A DNA stretch of 64,000 nt from Akanthomyces muscarius (taxonomy: Eukaryota > Ascomycota > Sordariomycetes > Hypocreales > Cordycipitaceae): the NCBI RefSeq assembly GCF_028009165.1, contig NC_079242.1:3348001-3412000 (forward strand), read 5' to 3'. Positions 45,960 through 57,134 of the stretch are shown piece by piece. A program made the translations under genes and the position numbers. Position 1 is the first letter of the stretch. Every line of letters begins with the position of its first letter. Under the pieces are notes generated by a model. That model ran no database searches. It saw only the letters and a list, made by a program, of their open reading frames with translations, and was not told the DNA's origin.

Positions 45960-48188
45960 ATGTCCGACGCCGACGACTACCTGCAGGATGGGTTTAACCC
46001 GCGCAGCGTCACCATCCCGCGTTTGCGATCCATCCTTGTCACGCACAACATTGATTATCCATCCACAGCAAAGAAGACACAGCTCGTTGCTCTGGTCGAG
46101 GAGCATGTTCTGCCCCAGGTCCCCAAGCTGCGAGCTCAGCGCGCTCGCGCAAAGCGTTCCAGTCTGGGCATCGTCAATGCCGGCAGCGCACAGGACAACG
46201 GGCTTTGGGATGACGACGAGCTGTCGCCTCCGCGTCCTAACTCCCGACGTTCCAAGTCTCCGCGCAAAAGTTCTGCGCGCATTAAAGTCGAGGAAGAGGA
46301 GCCGGCCACACCTATATTCCGCAGTGAGCCGAAGCGTAGTTCCCGCGCTTCGCGCTCCGTTAGCAGACAGCTCTCCCATGGCCCCGAGGATGATGCCCAC
46401 CTCTACGCTACGTCGGTCGCTTCTCGACGTTCCAGCCGCCGGACTGTCACGCCCCAGATAAAGCCAGAGCCTGAGCCCGAACGCGAACTCGAGCCCGAAA
46501 TCGAGGAAGAGGAAGACTCTGAAGAATCCGAAGAAGACGAAGAAGATGACGACGAAGAGGAGCCAACACAGTACGAGGAAGACTTGAGCGTCTTTACCGA
46601 CGACAATCCCTTCCAAGGCGGAAGCTCGCCACCTCCTGTGCAAACGCCTAATCGCCGACGAACTGTGAGCGTCGAGCCCGTAAAGAGCGCAAAGTCCGCT
46701 CGTCGTCGCACGGCGGCCGGCCCAGAATCGACCCGAGCTGCCAGGCGGTTCGAGATGGCGACACCCCCTAGTCGCTACAAAACGCCCGATTATCTACTTG
46801 AGCCGGGCGAGGAATTCACTCCTGACGAGCAGCTCGAGCTTGAGGATGAAGCAGCTAGCGGTGACGCGGCAGCTGTGCGTCGCCAGGCCGTTGTCAAACA
46901 TAAGCGCCGAGGCAACATCAAGACACCCTTCTTTGTGCTCCTGGTCTCACTCTTTGGCGCCTACCTTGCCTGGTATCGTCAAGAGAAGATGGCTGTTGGC
47001 TACTGTGGCCTTGGTCGGCCTGCGAAGCAGCTGATTCCGCCAGAGATTCCTGTTCCAGACGTCATCATGCCCTTCATTGAGCCTGAGTGTGAAACGTGTC
47101 CCCAACACGCCTTCTGCTACGAGGACTATACCGTCCGTTGCCAGGAGGATTTCATCTTGAAGCCGCATCCTCTCGCCCTTGGCGGACTTGTCCCTCTGCC
47201 GCCAACTTGCGAGCCTGATAGTGAGAAGGCTCGGCGTGTGCAGGCAGTTGCAGACAAAGCCATTGAGGAGCTCCGAGATCGCCGCGCAAGATATGAGTGC
47301 GGGGAGTTGACAAACGACGCTGGCGAGCAGGAAGACTCCCCCACGATCGCCGAGGAGGAGCTTAAGGCTACTGTTAGCCAAAAGCGCAACAAGCGTATGA
47401 ACAGCCAAGAGTTTGATGAGCTCTGGGAAGCCGCCATTGGCGAGATTACTGGCCGAGATGAGGTCGAGGTTCAAGCGACTGAGTAAGTTGACCATTGTTC
47501 TTTATGTTTCCGCTGTATCCCCTTCCAGCAGCGCCTGTCCCGAAAAGCCTACATTCTGACCAGATCCACTAATCAGATACCAACCTGATCCTACAGATCG
47601 CCCGATTCCCCCGGTGTTCCAGACAGAAGAATATCGTCCACCTCTCTCGCTCGCCTTCCGTTCCGCTGTGCGATCAAACGATCCATCCGCAGCGGACTGG
47701 CAAGATATCGATTCCCAATTGGACTTTTGAGTATGCTTGCACTTGGTATATTATATCTAAGAGCCAGCTACCGGAAGCACCGCGCCACATCTGCTCAGAT
47801 TCCATCCCTTGTGGACACCGTGCTAGGCAGACTGGCCAACCAAAAGGAGCTTGGCGATGAGGATCTAGATGAGCCGTACCTGTTCCTACCAAACTTGCGC
47901 GATGACGTTCTCCGCTCTGTACACTCGCTGGCCGAGAGAGACCGCATCTGGCAGCGTGTGCGAGCTGTGGTTGAGCAGAACAGCAATGTTCGCACAAGCC
48001 AAAGAGAAGGCCGCAGTGGCGAGGTCGGCCGCGCCTGGGAATGGATTGGCCCCAGCAAGGGCGAAGGCGCGAGGCGGCGACGAAGCGGGCGAGTCTCGTG
48101 GGCGCCTTCAGATATGGGCGCAGACACGCCTGAGTCGAAGCCAGACATCGAAGTAAAAAAGTGGGAGGAGCCGAGGCCCATCTACTAA
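45960..48188 (+). CDS. src1: Inner nuclear membrane protein Src1/Heh1 (MAN1/LEM2 relative)
   Basis: Exons 45960-47482 and 47597-48188; the 114-nt intron (GTAAGT...CTACAG, phase 2) joins VEVQATE to SPDSPGVPDRR. The product is 704 aa. An N-terminal HeH motif (LQDGFNPRSVTIPRLRSILV ... KKTQLVALVEEHVL) is followed by a basic/acidic linker rich in RRSSR and EEEDSEESEEDEE that could carry the nuclear import signal. TM1 is at about 322-340 (FFVLLVSLFGAYLAW). The luminal domain has CETCPQHAFC. TM2 is at about 545-565 (FPIGLLSMLALGILYL). The MAN1-Src1 C-terminal domain follows (LPNLRDDVLRSVHSLAERDR, IWQRVRAVVEQNSNVRTSQ, AWEWIG). Role: chromatin tethering, rDNA silencing and nuclear pore assembly. The intron lies just before TM2, where yeast SRC1 is alternatively spliced. 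Confidence 0.92.
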
Positions 48189-48602
48189 TTGGAGAGCAGA
48201 GTAGAGGTTCCGGGCCTGTGTTTTGTTGGGCGTAAATGTACATTTGTATGGTTGTATCACTGTATTGCTACCAGCTTGATTCTATATTACCAAATCTTAA
48301 TTTTTCAAATCTATCTCTTCATTGGTGCAAGTTCCATGTTGATCCTTGTTCAGTTCTGGTTTTATGCTGTGAGGCCGAAACTTGTCTTTTATCTCGTGAC
48401 AGGATTTCGCCCAGAAGGTAGGCACTCGGAACATCAGCCACACCATACACGATACATGCACGTTGTCAAACGCCCAAAATATTATAAGTGAGACTAGAGT
48501 CTCGTTGTATTGCTAATGCACAAGTGTTGATATATGCACAAAGGGTGTTGTGACAAAAGGAATAGGTGGACCTTGGAATCTATTCTAGACGAAGCTGCCC
48601 AC
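48189..48602. other. Convergent 3' region between src1 and atp4
   Basis: AT-rich 3'-UTR-like sequence (48230-48350, 48470-48560). No gene seen. Confidence 0.5.
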
Positions 48603-49565
48603 TTATTGGGCCTTGGAGCTGACAATCTCTGTAAAAGCAAACGGTCGATTAGCGAGGGGTCATTTTACGAAGCGCGTTTGTGCGGGTTGTAACATACTCT
48701 CGACGTCAGCGACGCTCTGCTGCAGAATCTGCTGCAGAACCTTGGGGTTCTCAAGCTCCTTCTGGACCTTGGCGATGATGGACTGAGAGAGCTCCTTCTG
48801 CTGGCGCTGTTTGACCTGGCCCTCGTAGCGGACCCAGGAGTCGAGGACAGTCTTGGCCTCGGCGGCCAGGGCAGTCTTTTGCTCGAGCTCGAAAGCCTGA
48901 GCCTCGAGCTTGGCGGTTTCCTGCAAGACACACGTGCACGGTCAGCAATCTATCATCCTCGGCTCATCGCTTTTTCCATCCAAGTTCCGTCACAAGTCTG
49001 TCGCTTACCTTGGAAACCTCAAACATGGCCTTGGTGATGTCGACGACGCCGCTCATCTGCTTGACGTCGTCGATGCGGGTCTTGACGGCCTCGGTGTGGT
49101 CGGCACGGGCCGAGTTGAGGATGTTCTTGATCTTGTCGTTCTGGCTCTGCGCCCACTCCTTGTAGGCGGGGCCGCCGTACTTGATGAGGCCGCCCCAGAC
49201 GGAGAGCAGGCAGACGGCGATGACCGTCTCCTCGTTCATGACATAGTACTCGCTGCTGAGGGCGTAGATGCTGAGCGCGGCGCCGGAGCTGAGGATGGCC
49301 GTCTTGCTCGCCAGGCTGCTGCCGGGGAGGCTGTCGAGGATGCTCTGGGCCTTCTTCTTGGGCTCCTCGGCGGGCACGTTGCTCGCGTGGCGGGCGGAGG
49401 CGGCGAGAGCAGGGAGGGCTCGGCGGGTGACGGTAGGTCGGAGGTAAGGAGCAGCGCCTGTGTACGAGGCCGAGCTGGTTAGTATCGCGGCCCATTGGGC
49501 GCGGAAAAGTCGATGGGCGCGCGGATTGACATACCGGCAGCGCTTCGCGCCAAGCGGAAGGCCAT
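48603..49565 (-). CDS. atp4: Mitochondrial ATP synthase subunit 4 (F1Fo stator subunit b)
   Basis: Exons (minus) 49565-49535, 49457-49009, 48920-48698 and 48628-48603; introns have GTATGT, GTAAGC and GTATGT donors and CAG acceptors, and frame is preserved throughout. The product is 242 aa, close to yeast Atp4. The N-terminus MAFRLARSAAGAAPYLRPTV and the stretch to ARHASNVP form a mitochondrial presequence. Two hydrophobic segments follow (SSGAALSIYALSS and ETVIAVCLLSVWGGLIKYGG). The rest is a long charged helix (KEWAQSQNDKIKNIL to QKELENPKVLQQILQQS) expected of the peripheral stalk, ending KIVSSKAQ. Role: inner-membrane stator connecting Fo to F1. The first and last exons are tiny (31 and 26 nt). 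The gene is divergent from noc4 across 466 bp. Confidence 0.94.
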
Positions 49566-50031
49566 TGTGAGATGATTTCGACGGGGGTGGCGGTATGGGG
49601 TAAACGTGTCGATGACCGGGAGCTGGTAATGAGGTTTGAGGTTTTATCGCGCTAACTTCTCGGGATGCTGAGGAGGATCACGTGATGTCGTTGCTTGTTT
49701 ACTGTGCCGAACGGCTGGGCGCTGATGACCGGCACTCAGCGCTCTTCAGCACTGTGTTCCAGCGACTTTAGCCGATCCTTTCCCGTAGTTGGCCCACTTC
49801 TACGGCCTCGTCGCTGATTGGCCCAAACTTAAGTGCCTGGTAAAGAATTCAATGAATTTTTGGCTTATCGATTCAACTTTTTTTCATCCCAGTTCCCTCT
49901 ATTTGCAGTTTCAGCAGCATTACTCAATAATCTTCAGAGGGCTTGTAGCGATCCAAGGCGCAGCTGCTGCATTGTACCGGAATAATTATACTCGCCAATT
50001 TCGGACTGCTCTCGCAGCTTGAATTCTCGCC
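49566..50031. promoter_or_regulatory. Divergent promoter region atp4 / noc4
   Basis: 466 bp between the two start codons, the only space for both promoters. A clear TATA box was not found for either gene. TCACGTGATG at about 49679 is an E-box-like CACGTG palindrome that could serve as a bHLH site. Confidence 0.45.
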
Positions 50032-51736
50032 ATGGCTCCTTCCGGCCAGGCAAGCAGCGTCAAGCGCAAACGCAGCGCTCCCGCTGAAAAGGTTAGCAAG
50101 CGTCAGCGCGCCGCCTCCAGCGAAGATGAGGAGGACCCGAATGCCGAAATCCTCCTCATGGAGCAGGGAATTCTTGAGTCAAAGAAGAATTACAACAACA
50201 TTGCTGTTCTTCTGCGAAAGGCCGCAGACTTTGAGTCTGGCAACCCAGAGGCCATGTTCTCCACCATCGCCCTCTGTCGCATCTTTATGAGACTCATGGC
50301 TCAGGGATCCCTTGTGTCTAAGAAATCTCAATCGGAAAAGGACCAGGTTGTCGTTGGGTGGCTGCGGGACCAGTATGGCCAGTTCAAGGACGTCCTGCTG
50401 GATCTGCTCAGTGAAGACGATGTTGCCGCTACTGCTCTCACGCTTTGCATGCGAACGCTCAAAGCGGAAGGTGAATGCCTCAAAGACAAGTCAGACTATG
50501 CTTTCCCTCGCGACTTTCTGGGAAAGATTGTCAAGAACATTATTGCAAGCGAGAACGACGACATTCGCAAGATCTACATCGAAGAATTTGCCGAACAGTA
50601 TGACGACATCCGCTACTATACATTTGCCTCTGTTGCGTGAGTATTTGCGATGTCCCCTCCGGCTTTTATCTCTACTGACCATGGAATTTAGTTCTGCGAT
50701 CAAGGATCTTTCAGAGGACGAGGGTGACCTGAAGTCAAGACTCTTTGAAAGCGCCTTTGCTCTCATCTCTGTACTGGATGGTGTGCCGGAATCAGCAGAC
50801 GAGCTGGAGGACTTTTATATCCACAAGCCCGAGAAGAAGTCGCATTACTTGCGACAGCCCAACCAACACAAGAAGCAAGGCCAAGACGCTTGGCTTGCCC
50901 TGATGAATACTGTTCAAACCAACGACCAACGCAAACGCCTGTTGGCACTGATTTCAGATGTCATCGCACCATGGTTTGCGAAGCCCGAAATGCTCTCAGA
51001 CTTCCTGACAAGCTCATACGACGCAAGTGGATCCATCGCACTGCTCGCCCTTTCTGGTGTCTTTTATCTCATCCGAGAGCGCAATCTTGACTACCCTTCT
51101 TTCTACCCCAAGCTGTACTCTCTCCTCAACAGCCAGATTCTGCACTCAAAATACCGCGCGCGCTTCTTCCGACTTTTGGACACATTCCTTGGCTCGACGC
51201 ATTTGCCTGTAGCTCTCGTTGCCAGTTTCTTGAAACGACTCGCCCGCCTGTCACTGAACGCGCCTCCAAGTGCCGTGGCCTTTGTCATTCCATGGATATA
51301 CAATACGCTCAAGAAGCACCCCCAGTGCACATTCATGTTGCACAGAGAAACGACAGATGATGCAGTGAAGAAAGAGCTCCGGGAGCATGGCATGGAGGAC
51401 CCTTTTCTGGCCGACGAAAGCGACCCGATGAAGACGAACGCCATCGAAAGCAGTTTCTGGGAGCTTGTCCAAATGCAGTCACATTACCACCCCAACGTCG
51501 CCACGATTGCAAAGATTGTATCGGAACAGTTCACCAAGCACTCGTACAACATGGAGGATTTCTTGGACCACTCCTATGCCAGTTTGTTGGAGGCTGAAAT
51601 GGGCAAAGAAGTAAGGAAGGCGCCCGTTGTCGAGTTTCACATCCCGAAGAAGGTGTTTTTGCCACAGGAAGAAGACTCCGGAGTCCCTGATAACCTGCTG
51701 GTGAAGCTCTGGGATTTCGAAACTGTCGAGGCTTAG
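50032..51736 (+). CDS. noc4: Nucleolar complex protein Noc4
   Basis: Exons 50032-50636 and 50692-51736; the 55-nt intron (GTGAGT...ATTTAG) is phase 2 and joins FASVA to SAIKDL. The product is 549 aa. A basic N-terminus with a likely nuclear signal (VKRKRSAPAEKVSKRQR) precedes helical repeats. The CBF/Mak21 domain covers the C-terminal half: SIALLALSGVFYLIRERNLDYP and FYPKLYSLLNSQILHSKYRA, then RFFRLLDTFLGSTHLPVALVA, FLKRLARLSLNAPPSAVAFV and IPWIYNTLKKHPQCTFMLHR (each quoted in part). This is the conserved Noc4/Mak21 signature. Role: forms a dimer with Nop14 in the nucleolus for 40S subunit maturation and export. Length matches the family. The gene converges on the MFS gene, with stops 194 bp apart. 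Confidence 0.94.
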
Positions 51737-51930
51737 TGGCTCTAATGGTGAAGACGAAGGAGAACCGGAAAAGTGTATTTGACAAGGCATAAGCGATATT
51801 GTTTGCATAATATCTGGAGTTTATTTTGTATGGGGTATTGTTTTGTATATAAACCTGGCGCATCTCTTCAGAATCTATACATGAGACTTTTATAGCCACA
51901 CGAACCATGCTATAGTTCAAAGCTTGCATC

Positions 51931-53759
51931 CTACAGCTTCTTTTCCTGGGCTCGATTGCCATCAAGGCCAGTCTTGACCTCTGTATGTACTTCACTCATG
52001 ACATGCTTTTTGACAAAAATGCACGAAACGACACCGACTGCGCCGAGCGCGGTGTACAGATACCAAATATGGCGGATACTATCCGAGAAGGCATTCTGCA
52101 TCACGCGCTGGTGCTCTGGGTTCTGAATTGTCGCCACCAAAAGCACATTGGCGCCGGCATCGCTGCCTTTAAAGGCGTCGGTGATGTTGGAAGGGAGCCC
52201 GGCAGCGACAAGACGCGGTTGCTGTACGTTCATTCCATTTTGGAAGAGCACGCCACCGAGCACGACTGCCACAGAGGCTGACATACTTCGGATAAACCCA
52301 AAAGTGGCTGTCGCGGCGGCTGTCTGCCCGCTCGAGACGTTTGCCTGGAGTGCCAGCAGTGGCGGGAAGAAGAGCATGCCCATGCCGAAGCCAAGGATGA
52401 TTTGGTAGGCGATGATTTTGGCGAGAGACGAGGAACTATCAAAATCGATAAAGAGACCAATGCCAAGAAGTACAAGGATATTTCCAAGGCGAATGATTTC
52501 AATGTAGCGGCCTGTCTTGTGAATCACGAAACCGACGGCGCCGCTCATTAACGAGGAGCTGATCACGATGGGAAGAAGCAGCACACCAGAGTGCAGGGGC
52601 GACGCGAGTCTTGTGGCTTGAAAGTACAGCGGCAAGAACCAGCCGCTACCGGTGACAACAGCGGAGTGGCAGAAGGTGATGATGAATATGGCCGAGTTGT
52701 GCGCCTTTTTGAATATGTCGAGAGGCATCAGAGGCATTCTCGCGAAGCGTGCCTCGCAGTATATGAAGAGCGGCAGCGTGATGACACCAAACACCAGGAG
52801 GCAGATGACCTGCGCAGAGTTCCACGCAAACGTCACGCCGCCAAAGTTGAGTCCGATAAGCAGCATGAGGGCGATGCCGAGGACGCAGACGGTGCCGCCC
52901 CAGTCAATCGCCTTGACGCCAACCATGGGCGACGTGCGCGGGTTGTGTACGTCGAGGAAGAGCACGAGTACGAGGAAGGCAAAGCCAGTGAGGGGAAGGT
53001 TGATCCAAAAGATCCAGCGCCAGGAGAGGCTCTGCGTCAAGGCACCGCCAAGAATTGGTCCTACAGCACCCGCGATTGTCCAGACAATCTCGAGCAGACC
53101 GAGGAAGAGACTGCGGCGTCTGTATTCGGCGTTAATCGATTTCCCGAAAAATTGGGAAAAGTGGTATAAGAAATATGAGAAAAATAGGTAATGATTGAAT
53201 CGCAGTACTGAAGTAGGTTGCAAACGTACCTGACGCTGAAAATGTCGGAGATGATGATGTTGACCATCTGCAGCATGCCACCTCCGGCCGTGCCCTGGAT
53301 GGCCCGTCCCGCAATCAACATGGGCATGTTGACCGCCGTCGCACAGATGATGGAGCTCCCAAAAAAGAGAACCAGAGCCGACAGGAGAATGGGCTTGCGG
53401 CCCCAAATATCGGACAGGTTGGCCCAGACGGTGGACGCCGCCGCGTAGCCGAGCATGTACGCGCTGCCGATCCAGACGTAGCCCGCGGCGGAGTGCAGAT
53501 CCGACGAAATGGTCGGAAGCACGGTAGAGACGATGGAGCTGTCCAAGGCGGAGCAGAATAGGACGAGCTGGTATTGTTAGCGGGAGGCGGCGGGCCTGAA
53601 GCGAGGGGGACGTACTGCCAGTGCCATCATGACCAGGAAGACGCGCAGGCTGCTGCGTCCCTCCATGGTTGGCGCCTCCTCCATCGGCATCACCTGCAGA
53701 GCCTCGCCCATGTCTAGTGTCGGGTCGCCGGCCTGGCTGAGAGGCTCGGTTTGGTTCAT
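51931..53759 (-). CDS. MFS multidrug exporter, DHA2-like (14-spanner type)
   Basis: Exons (minus) 53759-53616, 53567-53230 and 53119-51931; introns 53568-53615 (48 nt, GTACGT...CTAAC...CCAG) and 53120-53229 (110 nt, GTACGT...TACAG). The product is 556 aa. A 40-residue cytosolic N-terminus leads to TM1 (VFLVMMALA-LVLFCSALDSSIV). The DHA1/DHA2 motif A is at 99-107 (LSDIWGRKP), and the antiporter motif C is near 176-187 (IAGAVGPILGG). About fourteen hydrophobic segments can be read, including IDWGGTVCVLGIALMLLIGL and the C-terminal YLYTALGAVGVVSCIFVKK. Family role: proton-coupled export of drugs, toxins or siderophores at the plasma membrane. The substrate cannot be told. A perfect WOPR-type site (AAACTTTAA) lies 257 bp upstream. 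Confidence 0.9.
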
Positions 53760-54222
53760 GATGGTGTTACGAGAGTCGGCAGGTAAAGAAGGGATGTAAG
53801 TCTTTTTTGTACAGCGCAAAAATGTCGAGAGTGAGGTATTGGGGGAAAATATGGCAACCTTCAACCACGCACGCCTTTCGATGTTACGAGTCCCCCCGCT
53901 TGTCAAAGCCTGGTGTTTAATATATGGTCGATATGATTGGATCTGGGTAGCGAACCCGGGGAAAAGTTGGATTTAGGCGAATGCCGGTTTTCTTAGCTGA
54001 AGGGGCTTTGACGCTAAACTTTAAGTAAACGAAACTAGTCAACTTAGGGTTGCTTCTTCAATTTTGCTAACTTTTTCTCTTCTGAACGATACTTGGAGAT
54101 GTGACTCATTTCCAAGGTACTTCTCTCCAGACATGCAATTAGCCAATTGAGTGGAGTGGCTTTTGCTCGCAACCTCTCTGCGAAAGTGCGCGTTGTATGA
54201 TCTGCTACATACAGCCATCTCG
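53760..54222. other. Intergenic, MFS upstream / 3' side of the phosphotransferase pseudogene
   Basis: Holds the WOPR-like site at 54016-54024. No gene visible. Confidence 0.5.
54016..54024 (-). promoter_or_regulatory. Candidate WOPR-domain binding site
   Basis: AAACTTTAA here is TTAAAGTTT on the minus strand, the consensus reported for Wor1-type WOPR proteins. It lies 257 bp upstream of the MFS ATG and reads toward that gene. One exact copy in 64 kb is compatible with chance (about 0.5 expected). Confidence 0.3.
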
Positions 54223-55592
54223 TTAACGTGGTGCCTCTGTAAGAAGCTTGTGTAATCGTGTGTCTTTTCTGTACTTGATCAACGCCACCTCCCTCCAGTC
54301 TGCCCAGAACGTGGTGACACCAAACACCTTCAGGATGGCCACGGCTAGAGGCAAGGCGTCTGACCAGTTCGGCTCGTGGGCCAAGCCCCAAAAGAAGCGT
54401 CGGACCTTTTCATCGACGGCAACCAGATGACAGCTTTTCTCAGAGATGCCGCTTTCGCGCATGGCGTTGGCGAGGAGGTGGCCATCGGCGCTGAGCGAAA
54501 CCTGGCCGTGGCACGACCGGGGCATGTCCACCGTGATGAGCGACGGCCTAAAAGCTTCTCGACGGGGCACAAATTTGGCCATTTGCCAGTCGATGATGCC
54601 GGTGATGTTGAGCTCGGGATCGACAAGCAGGTGGTCGCCCTTGGCATCGACATGCTTCAGGAAGAACTGTTCCGGGGTGTCTTCTTCGGGTACTAGCTGC
54701 GGGATGCTGCCCTTTAGAAAGCGGTTTATGAGATTTGCATCGACGGATTACTCTGAGTAAAGCTGTCTGTCTGCGATGAGCTCCAATTGCTGGTCTATAA
54801 ATGCAGTGTAATAGGCTTTTGAGTCCGCAAATGGGCCTCTCGGATTCAGCACCAGGGACCTGTCGCTTGCAACCGCCGAAAGCTGGAAATTGTCCCGGTG
54901 AATGATTAAAGACCCTGCCAGTTGGAGCGGATATTTCTCGATTTCAACCATGAAGTTGGCAAGATTCTTCCAAACCTTGGAAGTTTCCTCTGCTGTTGCC
55001 GTCTGGCGGATCCAGGGCTTCCCTATCAGCTCTTCCATGAGAACGAAGCTGACGCCAACGCCGTGGTCATGACCAGCCACGCCGTATGCGTAGACCTGAG
55101 GAGCCTGCACAGACGTATATCCGAGAAACTTCAGAGTCGCATACTCGCTTTTCACGAGGTAGCCGACTAGGTCAAGGGGATAACCGGCAAAGTAGTGACC
55201 CGAGGCACGCGCAGCAGCCACGCTGGTGGACTGCCTTTGAATCGGAGACGGGCGTGGTAGTTTGTGCACCCAGTGAGATTTCCAGTACCAGATAACTGCA
55301 TGTTATGTTCAATGGTGCAAGGCTTGCCACCATTGAGGCGTTGCGCCAATCTGTAAACAGCATCGTCGTCAATCATATCCCGGAGGTAGGAGAGTTCGGC
55401 TGCCTGCTGTGCGTGCCAAATGCGTTCATCAGGGAACTGCGAGCCGTTAAAGTTGATGTGGCTATCCCGAAGTCGAGGAAACGGTGGAAATCGTATTCTG
55501 CAAGAGTGAAAGCCGATGGACGAATGTGTGGCGCACAGATAACGGCAGCCGCTAGTTCTGAGGCTTGGACTTTCGCAATCTGGCACATACAA
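54223..55592 (-). pseudogene. Broken aminoglycoside-phosphotransferase-fold (APH) gene
   Basis: The minus strand reads as one fungal APH-family protein in three pieces. Upstream piece (55592 to about 55170): AAELSYLRDMIDDDAVYRLA, QRLNGGKPCTIEH, LTGCTNYHARLRF and LLRVPRV. Middle piece (about 55190-54751), in a different frame: DLVGYLVKSEYATLKFLGYT, VQAPQVYAYG, VGVSFVLMEELIGKPW. Last piece (54747-54223), same frame as the middle one but beyond an in-frame TAA at 54748-54750: FFLKHVDAKGDHLLVDPELN and ITGIIDWQMAKFVPRREAF. The catalytic HxD...D/DW region is thus intact but unreachable. The join near 55180-55190 needs a one-base shift in a short T run. Neither lesion can be removed by a plausible GT-AG intron. 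The true N-terminus is unclear. Assembly error is the alternative, but two independent lesions favour decay. Confidence 0.8.
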
Positions 55593-57134
55593 TTAAAAAA
55601 TCTGCCAGTCATTTTCGATGAAAATTAGTATGTCGGGTTTGTTTTCGACCGGTGAAAAAGAGAATGAGGCGCCCGGTGAGGGTTGGGCGGCGCGAGGACG
55701 CCTTTCTACATGCCCGCCTGGATTCGTCACTGTGCCACACACCGGAACTGGCGAAAGCATTACTGGTGAAAACTATGTCTGATTAATTAGACGATGATAA
55801 TTACTTATTTGACCGTATTTCGGAGTGAAATGTGCAGTCAAGCATGGCACCATCGCTGTGTGCAACGGAACGAACAGGGATTCTGTACCCTCGACGTAAC
55901 ACGCACTCGGACCACTTTAAAAAAAAGAAAGTGAGAAAAGAAAAGTTATGGTAATGGGCGCCGTTAAAGTAATATGAAACCCCAGAGATGCCGATATGAG
56001 TGGCATCAATCACTGCCTGTGCTTCCACCCTGTAGACGACGCAGTTCTCCGCGCAGCTCTTGCCGTGGATGTCGCACGTATCCGCGCACAGAGGGCAGTA
56101 TACGCTGTGGCTGATGTATGTTGCTTAGACAGAAACCGCAAGGCAACTAATAACGTTCCATGTCTACTTTAATATACCCAAGCCTTTCTTTGTCTTGTAA
56201 CACAGGGAGTGTGTTGCAGTAGATGCCGCGTGATCTGTACTAGCCAAGTCGGGTCGCTTCTATTCGCTTTCCGCTGGGACAACTGCCATAGGCGTATCGA
56301 TAATCATGGGACCATATATGGCAATCGAATAACATTGTTGCATGCGTTCTGTTGCTATCGGTGTCCACTTGTGGCAACATTCAGCACGACGTTCGCGCCG
56401 ACCGATGCGACGAGACTGAGGATCGTGAGAAGCGCCCGACGCAGCATAGCTACGTCGTATACCTGGGTAGGGATCTTCTGCACCTGTATATTCGGATTCA
56501 AAATTAGTTTGAGAAACGAGGTAACAAAGTATAGATATCTAAGCTTGAGATCGGGGAACACTCAGCCGTGAAAACGTCCTGCATGCCTCCTCGAAAATCG
56601 CAATCTGATCCTGCCGGCGCCAATGCGTCTTCCAAACAAAGACGGCGAGAAACGATTACCATGAAGAGAGGTGAACCAACATTGAATCACAAAGACCGAT
56701 CATGAAAGTGCGAGAGCATCTTGTGAATCTTTAACGTGACGTCATGTACAGCACTGCCAATGACGACTCACGATCTACTCGGGCCATCGAGCATCGCCAT
56801 AAAAAAGTAATGACGAAAAAAGGAAATCAGAGTGCCAAAATATCCCTACGATCCTGAACAAAGGATATCACATGCAGATCGTGCAGGCAAAGGGCATGCG
56901 CTGCCGCTTTTTTGTCCCTTGTCGGCGTTTTCCATGACGACATCTGAAGGAGCTGTAAGACATTGCTTTTTGTAAATTGGTACATAGCAATCAAAGTATA
57001 AATGGTTCTTGCTCTGCTGCTCTCTTATGACTGCTAAACGCATCCACACCTTCACTTCTCTCCAACCATTTTCCCACCGAGTCGGCCGCCTATCCCAAAA
57101 CCTTGCAACATCCTCTCCCCACGTCGAAGAAATT
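55593..57134. other. Intergenic space between the APH pseudogene and the CHZ-like gene
   Basis: Apart from the doubtful cysteine-rich remnant at 55801-56447, nothing codes. The stretch from 56580 to 57130 is the promoter side of the CHZ-like gene. Confidence 0.4.
55801..56447 (-). pseudogene. Possible decayed cysteine-rich secreted protein
   Basis: An ATG at 56447 (minus) opens MLRRALLTILSLVASVGA, a good signal peptide, and stops at 56355. Further along the same strand, a frame from about 56110 encodes YCPLCADTCDIHGKSCAENC, a dense C-x2-C-x3-C-x6-C-x3-C array, and stays open to 55801. Inside it, a tract CTTTTCTCACTTTCTTTTTTTTAAAG looks like a 3' splice acceptor. I could not build one spliced frame joining the signal peptide to the cysteine array. 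Intervening fragments with Cys (YAYGSCPSGKR) lie in yet another frame. Either a multi-intron gene, a broken one, or chance. Confidence 0.25.

Noticed and set aside
54708..54750. Intron explanation for the in-frame TAA in the APH-fold gene
   Set aside because: The only nearby GT-AG pair gives a 40-nt intron, too short, and changes the frame into an immediate stop; reading straight across the TAA gives clean family sequence.
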